This document shows positions 32,659 through 43,319 of a DNA stretch of 64,000 nucleotides, piece by piece (the first letter of the stretch is position 1; each line of letters opens with the position of its first letter). Made by a program: the position numbers and the translations under genes. The stretch comes from Chrysemys picta bellii (Eukaryota; Chordata; Testudines; Emydidae): positions 221,250,394 to 221,314,393 of the forward strand of contig NC_088792.1 in the NCBI RefSeq assembly GCF_011386835.1, written 5' to 3'. The notes under the pieces were generated by a model, which searched no databases, was not told the origin of the DNA, and worked only from the letters and a program-made list of their open reading frames with translations.

Positions 32659-34250
32659 TTGCGTGTAGTGGATAGCTCACATAGCAACTGCCCAGATGAG
32701 CAGGCCCGCTCCACGCAGCAAATGCACTCCCACCTAGAGTCAGAGGTAGTGGATCTCCTTGGTCCATCAGGAGAGGAAGCTGTACTGGCACAGCTGCGAT
32801 CCAGCATTAGGAACTTTGACATCTATAGCCAGCATGCTCAGGGCATAGAGGAGAAGGGCTACAATAGGGACATGCAGCAGTACTGCATAAAAATCAAGAA
32901 GCTGAGGCAGGCGTACCAGAAGGTAAGGGAGGCAAATGGTGTGGAGCTGCAGATATGGCGCTTCTACAAGGAGCTGCATGCAGGAGCGGCGCCAGGGTTT
33001 TTGCTGCCCTAGGCGGCAGCGCTCCTCCTCTGAGCATTTGGCAGCGGGTCCCGGAGCGAGTGAAGGACCCGCCGCCGAATTTCTGCCGAAGACCTGGAGC
33101 AGAAGGACCCCCCGCTGTTGAATTTCTGCCGAGGGCAGCAAAATGCCACCCCCCAAATCCTGCCGCCCTAGGCGACGGCCTAGGGTCGCCTAGTGGAAGC
33201 ACTGGCCCTGGCTGCACACCATCCTCAGTAGCAACCCTATCTCCACTGTTAAGAGCCCTGTGGATACTTTGGGCGACCTGGAGTCACAGGAGTGAACCCT
33301 GAGGATGAGGTGCTGGATAAGGAAGAGGATAGGGGATAGACAACAGGGGAATCGGGTGGCGTGTTGAGACAGGACCTCTGACTCCTGAGCAGTCAAGCCA
33401 CTTCCTGAAGTCTAGCACTGGCAAGCCTGATGCAGGGGAGGGAACCTCTGCTAAGTACTCAATTTGTTTCAATATTGCAGGGAAACATCTGCTCATGTAC
33501 TATTTTTTTTTTATATATAAAACCAGGCTAGAAGAGGTAGTGAAATAGCAATTGGACCTCTAGTGGTTATCTGCTTCTCATGCCCCTGTTTAGCCAGGCA
33601 GAGGGGGCCCTCTGAGTAGTTTGTGTGCACTGGGATGTCCTCTGAATCCTCTATAGAGATCTCTAGGAAACTTTCCTGGAGGCAGTCTTCAATCCTCTGC
33701 CAAAGGTTTCTTGGGAGGGCTGCCTTGGGTCTTCCCCTGTGGTAGGACACTGTGCTATGCCACTGGGCAATTACTTCAGCAGGGTCCCATTGCAGCACAC
33801 AGACTTGGCCAGATGCATGCAGGAGCTACTCTCTTGCAGCCCTGGTTACCCTCAGGCGTGAGATATCAGCTACAATCACCACCTTCTGTGGAAAATAGTG
33901 CCAGTATCCAGTACAATAATCCTATCCAGATATCCCCTGCTACCTCCCACCCCACCCCTTATTGTCCCAACTCGCCTGCTCCCCAATAGGCTACACTCAC
34001 TGTGGCACGAGCTGCCATCATGCTCAGAGTCCCAAAGGAAAGTGAGAATGTTGAGCTTGTAACTTGTGTGGACCAAGGGGAGTGCATGCACTGACAATAG
34101 TACCTCTGTCCATTTTTTCCTTAGCAGCTGCAAATGTGGCCTTGAGGGTCTCTTCATCCACACTGTCAGAGTGGCTCCGCCAGATAAGGAGGCAAAAGAA
34201 GAGGACAAGGGAAGACATGTTCTAGGTGGTCCTGCAAGCCTCTAGTGCTT
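32659..34250 (+). pseudogene. Harbinger Myb/SANT-like DNA-binding protein pseudogene
   Basis: In PIF/Harbinger elements a Myb/SANT-like protein binds the ends and works with the nuclease. The plus frame from 32659 contains EAVLAQLRSSIRNFDIYSQH, EKGYNRDMQQYCIKIKKLRQ, AYQKVREANG and RFYKELHA, the order of the Myb/SANT-like (Myb_DNA-bind_4 type) domain. The reading continues into the MITE at 32981. Beyond the MITE, the sequence after the second duplication copy resumes with LHTILSSNP, then meets TGA near 33294. A further block at about 34132-34218, EWLRQIRRQKKRTREDMF, follows a TTTTTTCCTTAG acceptor-like site and matches the basic C-terminal region of these proteins. The MITE and stops make it a pseudogene. 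Confidence 0.8.
32981..33210. mobile_element. hAT-type MITE inserted in the Myb-like gene
   Basis: It begins CAGGAGCGGCGCCAGGGTTT and ends AAGCACTGGCCCTG. The flanks GCTGCATG (32973-32980) and GCTGCACA (33211-33218) match at six of eight positions and differ only by transitions. The same family is at 41679-41931. Internal CGCCGAATTTCTGCCGA repeats occur twice. Confidence 0.85.
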
Positions 34251-34543
34251 CAGGTTGTACAGAGGGATAGTGAGGACAGGAGAAACAGACAGCAAGAGAT
34301 AACGCTGCTCAGGGAACAAATAGACATGCTATGGTCTCTGATTGAGCTTCAGGCTGAACACATCCATGCTTGCCTCCACCCACAACGCATAGAGAACTGT
34401 GGGGAGGTGCTGTGAGAAAGTCAAGTGTGTCCTCTGTGTGCCCCCTGAAGTACACATGACTCCTGGCAGGAAATGGATGGGGCATGTGCCTATTCTAAGC
34501 TGGAAGGAGTATACAGGACCATATTAAAGCATGGTGCAGCAGC

Positions 34544-35195
34544 TGTAGTAAGATGAGGCCCTGAAACATAAACCCTTGTATCAGAGGCCCGGTATGAGGC
34601 CTAAGGCCTGAACTAAAGTAATGGTCAAGACTTTGCTAATATAAAGCAAAGTTAAGCTGTTAGCCAGAGGCAGGTCCTCCTCATAGAAGCTGACAAGGAG
34701 AGGGCTGATGTTGCAAAAATACACATACCTAAAAGGTACTGGACACTAGAGATACAAGAACACTCCGATACTTGCACATTCCACACACCACAAGGAACAG
34801 GCAGACCCATCCTAAAGACGGACAAAAGGGTAATATGATGGATAGAGCTGTTTTGTTCGAATCAACATGTACAAGGTGAGAGGCGGCATCTTGCTGCATA
34901 GAGGGGGTTGCACCTCAATATGTCAGGAATGATGTGTAACTTGTTTGTACTTGTGTATAAGAATGCATCCCTGGGGCGGTGTCTTTGTCCGGCCTAGGGG
35001 GCAGTGGAGTGTCCCGCCACTGACTGAGCTGTGTCCATTGTCAAGCAGAACTGTAAACATCTGATCCGGGGAGCTAGAGACTGTTTTGTTTGACAATAAA
35101 CCTGGCCAGGTGCCTTCGTACCTTATCGGAGTCTGTGGTTATTGGGGGTTCTCTCGGGGTCTGCTGTGTCAGCTCTCTGCGCAGAGCCGGGGCAG
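34544..35195 (+). mobile_element. Endogenous retrovirus-type solo LTR
   Basis: The block starts TGTAGTAAGATGAGGCCC. It holds AATAAA at 35095-35100 in TTTGACAATAAACCTGG, followed by a TCGGAGTCTGTGGTTATTGG U5-like tail rich in TCTCTCGGGGTC, the layout of a gammaretrovirus-like LTR. The right end lies at about 35190-35199 in CCGGGGCAGCACA. GCAGC stands before the start and within the end, but an exact TG...CA with flush duplication could not be fixed. No gag, pol or env is present. Confidence 0.75.
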
Positions 35196-35394
35196 CACAC
35201 AGAGGGAACACACGCACGCAGCCAACTGTTATCAACATTGGATAGAGCAGAGCACCACACCGGTGGCATCTGACAACAGCAGCCTGTGTAGCTGGGACCT
35301 CAGGAAGAGAAGTTCTGCACTGCCATTACTCAGGGAGGTGCCACAATCTAGCCCTATGTGTATTGTCTTGCATACTTTGCCAGGGTCATAGCCA

Positions 35395-35765
35395 TGGTCC
35401 ATCTAGACAAATATCTTGTCTCTGACAGTGGCCAGTACCAGATGCGACAGAGGAAAATGCAAGGAATACTGGAGCACTGGAATGACCTGCATACAGGGGC
35501 ATTTTCTTCCTAACTCTAGGCAGTAAATTGTTGGCTTATGCCCTGAAAACTTTTTTTAAAAAAACAGGTGTCATTCAAATGTGGATGTCATTGCTTGTAA
35601 GAATGCTCACTGATGTACAGAGGCAATGAGTTCAACTGCTTAGCAGTTAAAAAAATTCTTGACCATTTTAAATTTGTTGCTTTTCAATTTCATTGGATGT
35701 CCCTTTAGCCTTGTACAAGAATAAGTGCCAAAGCTCATGCCCTTTCTATTGGCTTCAAATGTCTG
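35395..35765. repeat. Old LINE-tail-like repeat (CR1/L3 type)
   Basis: CTTGTCTCTGACAGTGGCCA and GTACCAGATGC, then ATTGTTGGCTTATGCCCTGA and, further on, TTTCATTGGATGTCCCTTTA with AAGAATAAGTG. These follow a widespread amniote repeat tail that I associate with old CR1/L3 elements. Divergence is high; family assignment is from memory. Confidence 0.5.
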
Positions 35766-36714
35766 ATGTAATCCCAGGTCGCCAGGTGGTATGGCCTACA
35801 CTGCCTCTGCCTTCCTGGAGCCCTGACCAATCTCTCTCAGTGCATTTTCACCCCCAAATCTCCCCTTGACTACTGTTCTCTGCACATTACTTCCATCTAA
35901 TCAGTTTCACCTTACATACAAATGCTTGTTTAAAAACAGCTCTTTACAGGGATGCTGTAATTTTAAATTTAGCGCCACAATTAGCATTGTAAAACATACT
36001 TTTAGAAACCTGAGACCAAAACAAATGTTAACTATTCTTTAAAAAGGTTAGCAAAACTAGTAGTTTTTAAAAATAAAATGAGTAACAGGAGCCCAGGTGA
36101 GCTCTAATTTCCATTTTGTGTATTTCTCTCCATGGGGGTTGCCTGTCTAGCACCAGTAGTATAATGGAAATACCTTGTTTCCCTGTTAATCCATTAAAAT
36201 GAAGTTTTCTGTTTCTTGATTAACCAGATTAACAAAATGCTGTAGAACTGTGGTGTTAACAGTTATGACATTCTGTATAGTGGGCTTTTTATCCCAGAAC
36301 AATCCTGATTAAGAGACCATTCATCTACCCAATTAATGATTGTATATGGCTTTGTTAATACAAGGTACTTTGAGCAGTGTCTTTCCCAAAGACTATGAAG
36401 GCTCACATTTGTAATGCATTCTATTTTCACTGACTCACTGAATAAAAGTGATCTCTCTCTTTTCCTCTGCCTTGCGACTTAACTCAAATTATTATCCACC
36501 TCAGATAGGTATTAGTATAACAAAATTAAGAAAACAGCAATGCAATGACTTTTCTAAAGCTAGGCTAGTATCTCCTATCTTACCCATTAACTGCAAACTA
36601 CAAGCATAATGCATTATTTCAAGGTAAAATAAATGATGCTTTTCTATTTGTAACAGTGGTCAACATGATTTGTTTACATCCTTCCTGGATCAAAACAATA
36701 TGCTTGTGCTAAAA
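35766..36714. other. AT-rich, unique-looking sequence
   Basis: No repeat hallmarks from about 36060 to 36480. The stretch contains many homeodomain-type TAAT words (GATTAACCAGATTAACAAAA, CCCAATTAATGATTG). It could be a conserved non-coding element, but that needs cross-species alignment. Confidence 0.3.
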
Positions 36715-37043
36715 CAGGGATCAGCAATCTTTGGCACGCGGCCCGCCAAGGTAAGCCCCCGGCGGGCTAGTTTGTTTACCTGCCGCGTCCACAGGTTCGG
36801 CCGATTGCGGCTCCAACTGGCCGCGGTCCGCCGCTCTAGGACACTGGGGGCTGCGGGAAGTGGCAGCCAGCACATCCCTCGGCCTGCGCTGCTTCCCACA
36901 GCCCCCGTTGGCCTGGGATGGTGAACCGCGGCCAGTAGGAGCTGCGATCAGCCGAACGTGCAGACCCGGCAGGTAAACAAACCGTCCCGTCCTGCCAGTG
37001 GGCTTACCCTGGCGTGCCGTGTGCCAAAGGTTGCCGATCCCTC
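36715..37043. mobile_element. Complete hAT MITE with perfect 8-bp duplication
   Basis: The ends CAGGGATCAGCAATCTTTGG and CAAAGGTTGCCGATCCCTC are inverted. TGCTAAAA lies on both sides (36707-36714, 37044-37051). The inside holds two GGCGGGC / CTGCCGCGTC-type inverted blocks. It is the complete counterpart of the half element at 5853. Confidence 0.95.
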
Positions 37044-37051
37044 TGCTAAAA

Positions 37052-38285
37052 TGTATGACATTTATTTCCATTAGAAAGAGCATAACCCATAGAACCAAGC
37101 AAAATTATATTGTCACAATAATTATTGCTCTGAGATCAAGCAGTTTATGAGCCTGCCTTAAGGATTCATTGTTTAAAGGAAGCTCCTGTCTTTGCATTTT
37201 AAGCAAATTATTAATATTTAGATTCTGAAATGAAGGTAAGTGCTGGAGATTGATCAATATTCAGTATGCATTATTTTGTTGATCAGACACTGAAAAATAT
37301 TTATGTGTAGTTAATGTGTGTTTGATGTGACAACATTACTTATAGAGCCTCTCCCCCCCAGCCCCCCACTGGCTGATAATCTCAACCACAGTAATTAATG
37401 GAAACTGGATAGTCAAATAGTCTGCATGTAATTTGTGGATTAAAACCCCACAAAGCAACTGGTTTGCTAAAAATAAAGCTTCAACAAGGAAAAGTTTGCC
37501 AGTTAACAAGAGCAGCAAAGCCAGCATTAAGTCAACTATTTTTTCTTTCCATAATTAGGACATTGGTTTGGATCATCAATGCTGTCATTTTGTGGCATAT
37601 TTTCCTCCCTTTTACCTTCCTTTGTAATATACATGCTACTAAAACTTTTCTGATAAAACCACCACTTTTATAAGAGATTAAAAAAGTAGGTCTTAATTTA
37701 CAGCACCTTGTTTCTTGATTGAAGATGTAGTTCAAACAGTCATTAGTTGGGGAGTGGTGATTGGTGTCTCTCTTTAATGAAGTTCCTGGAACCCTTCTCT
37801 AAGTTTCATCATCAGTACAACCAACTAATGGATGCTGTTTTGTTACTGCCTGGTACCTGGAATTATACCCCAAGCCCACTGCATCACTGCTGACATTTTT
37901 GTATCAGAACTGCAATTACTTAGCCTGAGGCAGATCTTCAGCTGGTGGAGCAATGAAAATTTACACCAGCTAAGGATCTACTGCTGTATGCTTTCTCAAA
38001 AGAGAAGGGGAAAAAAGAAAAAAAAAATCAGGAGAGCTGCATACATGATACTAATTTGCTGCAAATCTTGTCTTAGTTTTGTTTCTGATGAGTTTGATAT
38101 CTGTACATGACCTTTCCTGAACAGCTTAATCTCCCTAAACATAAGCCTTTTATATTTACGTGGCAATTTATTAAATTGTGCTTAACCTGGAGTTTATTGA
38201 TCTTTTACCAAGAAATTGTTCCCCAAAAGGGAAAGAAGCAGACACTTTTGTAAAGATATAGATAGAGCGATCACATTTTACTTAC
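37052..38285. other. AT-rich sequence without recognised features
   Basis: No repeat ends were seen. Around 37170-37310 the sequence again looks low in repeat traces and rich in TAAT/ATTA words. Short ORFs have no known motif. Confidence 0.3.
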
Positions 38286-38554
38286 TACAGTACCAGATGT
38301 ATCACACTTAGGAACTTTGTGAGTAACTGGAGAAGGAAAAGTTTGACCCTCCTGGATTCTATCAAATGACTCCTGCTTAATCTTCAGCATAAAGGCTGCC
38401 TTATAAGGGCCCGGGTAGTCACACTTTTCAGCCAGCACCAAGTTCTTATAATTTTTCAAAGACTGGCAGATATTGTACCTGTGACTGACAGGTTTTTGCA
38501 TCGTCTGGATGATGTGGCTTAGCAGGTCGCAGTAAGAACAATAATATATGCAGT
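38286..38554 (-). CDS. Candidate internal exon of an unrecognised host gene
   Basis: On the minus strand a 269-base block is open throughout and bounded by an AG (GGCCATCAG before 38554) and a strong donor GTAAGTA (starting at 38285). It reads CIYYCSYCDLLSHIIQTM, then YNICQSLKNYKNLVL, CDYPGPYKAAFMLKIKQ and ESFDRIQEGQTF. The exon starts with the last two bases of a codon and ends on a codon boundary, so length, frame and both splice sites agree. The residues look protein-like: mixed hydrophobic and charged with several Cys. No transposon motif is present and I do not recognise the family. The acceptor's pyrimidine tract is mediocre, and 90 open codons can arise by chance, so confidence is limited. 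Confidence 0.4.
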
Positions 38555-39600
38555 CTGATGGCCAAGGTCAAGACAGTTCATGACAATGAAGCTTCATAAA
38601 TGTGTTTGAACCAAATAAGATTCAGTATCTGGGATATCTCCATGGAACTGGATTGTGTAGTCACAGGTGGAAAAGGCTCTATGAATCATCTGAGGCCCAA
38701 AAGATCCCTGCTGTTCTAAGGGCCCACGCTCACCCAACTAACCAGACAGAACACTTTTCCCAGTTTCCCATCCATGACTGCATCTGACTTTGGCGGAACC
38801 AGGCTGTAACAGAAAGAACATTCCCTTACTGCTGTCTCCTGCTCGGAAAGTTGTGCTTTAATTCCAGCTTCTGGCTTTGCAAAACTTGTGGTAGATGGAG
38901 GGTCAAAAAGATGATAGAAGAGGCTGTTGGCAGGCAAGAAATGGGCACTAGATCAGGACAGAAGGTACGTAATTTGTATATGGAAGAAGAGGCTGGATGG
39001 AATCTTACATACTACAGTGGGCACATTTATAAAAGTTAAAATGGAGAAGATCTGTAGAACTGGAATTAAGTAGGGGATAACATTAGAACTGGTAGTCACT
39101 CTGGAACTAGAATGACCTTGTTACGTATACTTACTTCACATGCGTATGAGAGATTTCCTGAACCAAAACTAGAACCAAGAGAACTCAGCATATAGACTTC
39201 CCTGGAGTTTTTGCCTAAGGAAAAAATAAAACAGCTAGCAAGGCAATAAAGTGGCTAAAGACAACATATCTAAGGATTCTGGTATTGCTAATCAGGGACT
39301 CTCCTGTGAAGTGCTGAATGTCTTCAACTCCCTTTGACTTTAATAAAAGTTAATGAAAGTTGAGGTCATTGCTAAGTGCTTCACAGATGTAGGCCCACAC
39401 AATGCTTTTACATTATTTGGCACTTTGAGCTAGGAATTACTGCAGGATATTATTGCAAGCTAGCAACTATTCTGATTAGTATAATTTAAAGTATATGACA
39501 TTTAATAAAGCTACTTTTAAAAGCTCAGAACTGATCATCATCTTCTCTTAATTAGGAATCTTTTGTAGAACCGATACCATGGGCTGTTGTATTGATAAAC
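38555..39600. other. Sequence near the candidate exon, no firm feature
   Basis: The minus strand at 38716-38937 is also open (FAKPEAGIKAQLSEQETA) and has GTAAGG and GTGAGCG donor-like sites, but a second frame is equally open and no clean exon could be set. Confidence 0.3.
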
Positions 39601-39607
39601 AGGTTTA

Positions 39608-39745
39608 CTGCAGTGTTGTTGCAGCCATGTTGGCTGCAGGAGACAAGGTAGGTGAGGCAATATGTTTTACTGGGCCAACTTCGGTTGGTGGCAGTCATAA
39701 GCTTTAAAGCTCGAGACAGAGTTTCTTCAAACCCACGGACTTTAC
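39608..39745 (+). repeat. Interspersed repeat, possibly Penelope-like tail (copy B)
   Basis: AGTGTTGTTGCAGCCATGTT, GGAGACAAGGTAGGTGAGG, ACTGGGCCAACTTCGGTTGG and AAGCTCGAGACAGAGTTTCTT are colinear with 28853-28985. It carries more mismatches but keeps the middle segment better. Confidence 0.5.
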
Positions 39746-41034
39746 AGGGACACAGGATTTATGGCTCATTTCAACAGCCTGCTACCCTTAGTTGCCCAGT
39801 TCTAACCCTTTATACATAACAATCTAATCCACAATTGTCCACTTCATTTCAAGTGACCACCTCCAATATGCATTACCCCCTCTGTTTAACAATCTGTCCC
39901 AACTTATATTTAGCTCAGACATTCTGCTTCCTTCCCGAGATCCGAAGGAGAGCTCAGTGTAACTCAAAATCTTGTTCCTTCCACAACAGAATCTGGTTCA
40001 ATTAAATACATTAACTCCCTTCCCCTTGTCTCTAACAGATTTAGGATCTTTTTAATTTATTTTGTTTGGCCTGCAGTATGTATTTTAATGTGCAAAACAA
40101 AGACAAGTAAACAATGTCTGTTTATGTGAAGTCTTGAGTAATGGCCAAAACCCAGCATTTTCTCATCACCAAGCATTGTTAATGGTGGAAGATGTCACTG
40201 AACCAAGCCCATTCTACATGCTGCTACCTGACTGAATATTTTAATACATCAGGATGGCTAAATACTTGTCTGAGTCCCTGCCCTTTTAATCAGAGAAGTT
40301 ATATGGCATCATCCTGATGCCTAAACAGGAGAGTTAATTATCTACTAGCCTAAAGAAATGTTAAACCAGGGATATAAGTAGCAATAAAACAATTCTAGAG
40401 CTCAATAGGGACTGGAATCCTTAAGTGTGTATCTTTTCTGCAGTTACTTGAATGGGACTTGCTACTTGGAACTCATTAAAAGAAAGTAGGTCAGTTGGGC
40501 TACCTTAAATATAAAGTAAACAAGGCATTTCAAAGAGGAAAGCTTACATAGCATTTTCTAATGTGAAAGTTACTGGGCTAGATTCTGCCACTTTCAAGGA
40601 GCACCTCACTGAAGTCAGTGAGTGCATGAACAGTAAGGCAGGACTTATGGCAGAACTGGTAGAATCTGGCCTTATATGAATTAGAAGCTCAATAAAAAGA
40701 TTATAAAAGTCTGTTTCTCAGACTTAATTTTTCTTTTGTGACTTTTGATCACTAACATGCTCCTAAGAGAAAATCCTGAAGGTGACTGGAGAAGGCCAAA
40801 ACCAAACCAAACCAAAACCACCCCCCTTCCACAAGAGCAGCTGAAAATGGATTTTTCTAAAGAATTTCTAAGAGCTAGCCAAAATGAATTGCATGCTGAA
40901 AATTAATGCAGTTTTTAAGCAACACTGTATTCAGAAAAATCAATAATAGAAATGCAGAGCTATTTTACAACTATAGCATGGTGGTACTTTTAAGTCTTTT
41001 GAGATACAGAAGCAATTAGCCATTGTGGGTCTGA
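39746..41034. other. AT-rich sequence with old repeat traces
   Basis: No gene. 40565-40680 holds CTGGGCTAGATTCTGCCACT and, at its end, AGAATCTGGCC, an inverted pair typical of an old short repeat. Confidence 0.4.
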
Positions 41035-41311
41035 GGCCTAGTCTACACTAGAAAATTAGGTTGATTTAACTACATCAGTCAGGGGTGTAAAAAAATTCAC
41101 ATCTCTGAGCAGTGCAGTTAAGCAGACCTAAGTCCTCATGTAGACCATGCTAGGTTGATGGAAGAATTCTTTGGTCAACCTAGCTACCGCCTTTTGGAGG
41201 TGGATAACCTACACTGATGGGAGAATCCCTCCCGTCAGCGTAGGTAATGTCTATACTGAAGTACTACAACAGCACAGCTGCTGCTCTAGCCTTTTAAGTT
41301 TAGGCAAGCCC
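41035..41311. mobile_element. Harbinger-type MITE with TGA duplication
   Basis: It starts GGCCTAGTCTACACTAGAAA and ends TTAGGCAAGCCC, inverted and of the GGGCTTGTCTACAC type. TGA flanks both ends (41032-41034, 41312-41314). Internal palindromes AGGTTGATGGAAGAATTC / GGTCAACCTAGC and ATGGGAGAATCCCTCCCGTC are visible. Confidence 0.85.
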
Positions 41312-41678
41312 TGAGTAATCACTGCATTACTCCAGTTTTATGCCACTGTAAATGCAGTGAAACTGTAAGAGCTCAGTGCAGTTTTATGTTGGTATCACTC
41401 AAGTGGAGTTTCATCTATGTAAAACTTGAGTAATGCAGTGTTGATTAAGGGCCAATGAACCCAGTACAGGTTATTGTGAAAAAGTAGGTCACATCTTTAT
41501 TAAAAAGAAAACATTCAGCAGAATACTTTCACAGTGTTTTCCCAGATTGAACTAACTATGCATGTGTCTCTGAAGGTCTTCATGGATGAGAAGCTGAAAA
41601 GACAGTAGTTGAAAAAGCAAGCCTTTTTCCACCTCCATCATACTTATGCCTCCTAGTGTCCAATTGGGTTAACGTCAT
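41312..41678. other. Sequence without recognised features
   Basis: 41330-41440 is an old repeat-like stretch (CATTACTCCAGTTTTATGCC, GTGCAGTTTTATGTTGGTAT); nothing else is seen. Confidence 0.35.
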
Positions 41679-41931
41679 CAGGACTGGCTCCAGGGTTTTT
41701 GCTGCCCCAAGTGGCGGGGAAAAAAAAAATAAAAAGCCGCGATCGCAATTACGATCGGCAGCACTCCGGCGGCAGCTCCACTGCGCCGCTTTCTTCTTCG
41801 GCAGGAATTTGGCGGCAGGTGCTTCCCTCCCAGAGGGACCCACCGCCGAATTGCCACCGAACAGCCCGACGTGCCGCCCCTTGGCCACCCCAAGCACCTG
41901 CTTGCTGGGCTGGTGCCTGGAGCCGGCCCTG
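41679..41931. mobile_element. hAT-type MITE
   Basis: It starts CAGGACTGGCTCCAGGGTTT and ends TGGAGCCGGCCCTG, inverted termini of the family at 32981-33210. The 8-base flanks AACGTCAT and AATATCGT differ at three positions, all transitions, as in an old duplication. It has CGCCGAATTGCCACCGAA inside and no gene. Confidence 0.8.
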
Positions 41932-43319
41932 AATATCGTATCTAAGATGGGGTTAAAAACCTTGCATTCAAACACTTTCAGGATCTGGTAACATTTTGTT
42001 CTTTTCAAGTTCATCTGTCATTATATTAAGATGGTTTCTTTTTGAACTGCATGGATATTCCTAATGTTTCAGTGTGTGAAGCACCAGCTTCTTTACATGT
42101 AATGAATCCAGAACACCATAATTCCAGTAAGCATCCTGAAGGCCTCTAAGTAAACCATGAGACATTTGAATGTCAAGATCTAGACAAATATTTTTACTCA
42201 CACCATTAATTTTTGATAAGACATTTTATCCAAGATGTTACAGTAAGAAACAAAAACTCTGAAATGCCTTTTTTTTTTTTTTTTGGAAGCTATCAGTTCT
42301 GGTGTAAGATTGTGTAAAGCCTTGATCTCATATAAAGTGCAAAGAATACCCTCAACCTGATTTAGTGGTAGATAGATTGCCTGTCTGATCATCTTGTCAT
42401 GCTTTGGTATTTTAATGTAATGCTAATGAACTTTTTCAAAACCCCACCAGTAGAAGCGGAAAACAGGATATAGAGTCTTTGAACAATTCCAAAAGTTAGA
42501 ACAACTTGGGGAAACCACCATTACCGTAGCTTCTCCACCAAGATTCAGTGAGCGGGCAGCACATGGGATGAAAGACATGTATTGATTTACCTGCTGAATT
42601 TGATTTTAAACACCTTTGTATGTGGCAGCTATGATAGCTCCATTGTTATAGCTTTGTCCCCTGCAACTGTCTTTTTCAGATTCTCTAAAAATAGCCTCTG
42701 TAATACCTTCCCCTGTTTTGGTGCTGATATCAATGAAATCTACAAGGCTCCAAATGGGGCCTGAACACCACCCTTTGGTGCACCAGACAGGGAAGGCTAG
42801 GGCACTTTTGCCAAGTTAGCAATTTTGTCACTAGATTTAACGACTTGTTGGTTTCCCTAATGAGGAAACAAGTGTCAAATCTAGTGACTGTCACTGCCAA
42901 TTACAGTGATGTTCAAAGAAAGACGTCACCTATTTGTATAGTCACAAAATCATTCACAAAGCAACTCAATAGTGTTAATAAAACCCATTCTATGCTTGTA
43001 CTGCATTCTGTTGCACACCAAATCAATATCATTACTTCTGACTTGGACATGTCCTTGGAAGGAAGCTCAGTCCAGGGCTTTGGGGGCTGAGAGGCTGTGA
43101 ATGAGGAAGGGTTGGACTAGAGCTCATGGTGGCAGAACAAATGCTTAGCACATAACGGGGGCTCAGCGGGAAAAACCATTTGTTAACAGAACTTTGAGCT
43201 TTTGGCCACTGAAACGTTAACTGATGAAAATCCCCTTCCAAGCAGTGGAAGCCAGCTTGTTTAGCTGGGTGATTCCTTGGGGCTCTGCTGAACCTGTTAC
43301 CAGCTTCTGCACTCACCCT
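41932..43319. other. AT-rich sequence without recognised features
   Basis: An 18-base T tract lies near 42267-42284 (a possible retroposed tail on the minus strand). No supported gene or element boundary. Confidence 0.4.

Larger units (their letters stand above)
31042..34430 (+). mobile_element. PIF/Harbinger element with nested LTR and hAT insertions
   Basis: The left end ATGTCTACACTACAATG and the next 145 bases match the inner half of the Harbinger MITE at 56662 in reverse (CAGTGTAGACACTGTGTTGC). After the LTR-like block 31186-32565 the Harbinger leader continues and leads into the Myb-like gene on the plus strand. From 33570 to 34400 the sequence is colinear with the element at 6053-6860. 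No nuclease gene is seen here. The right terminal repeat was not found; an ERV-type LTR lies close by at 34544. Confidence 0.7.

Noticed and set aside
33511..33798. 95-codon minus ORF in the Harbinger element
   Set aside because: It opposes the Myb-like gene and its counterpart at 6.1-6.4 kb is not conserved as a frame.
41580..42014. 144-codon minus ORF
   Set aside because: Most of it is the hAT MITE at 41679-41931 read in antisense.
42267..42284. T-tract as evidence of a processed pseudogene on the minus strand
   Set aside because: No coding or spliced-gene sequence adjoins it and no flanking duplication was found.
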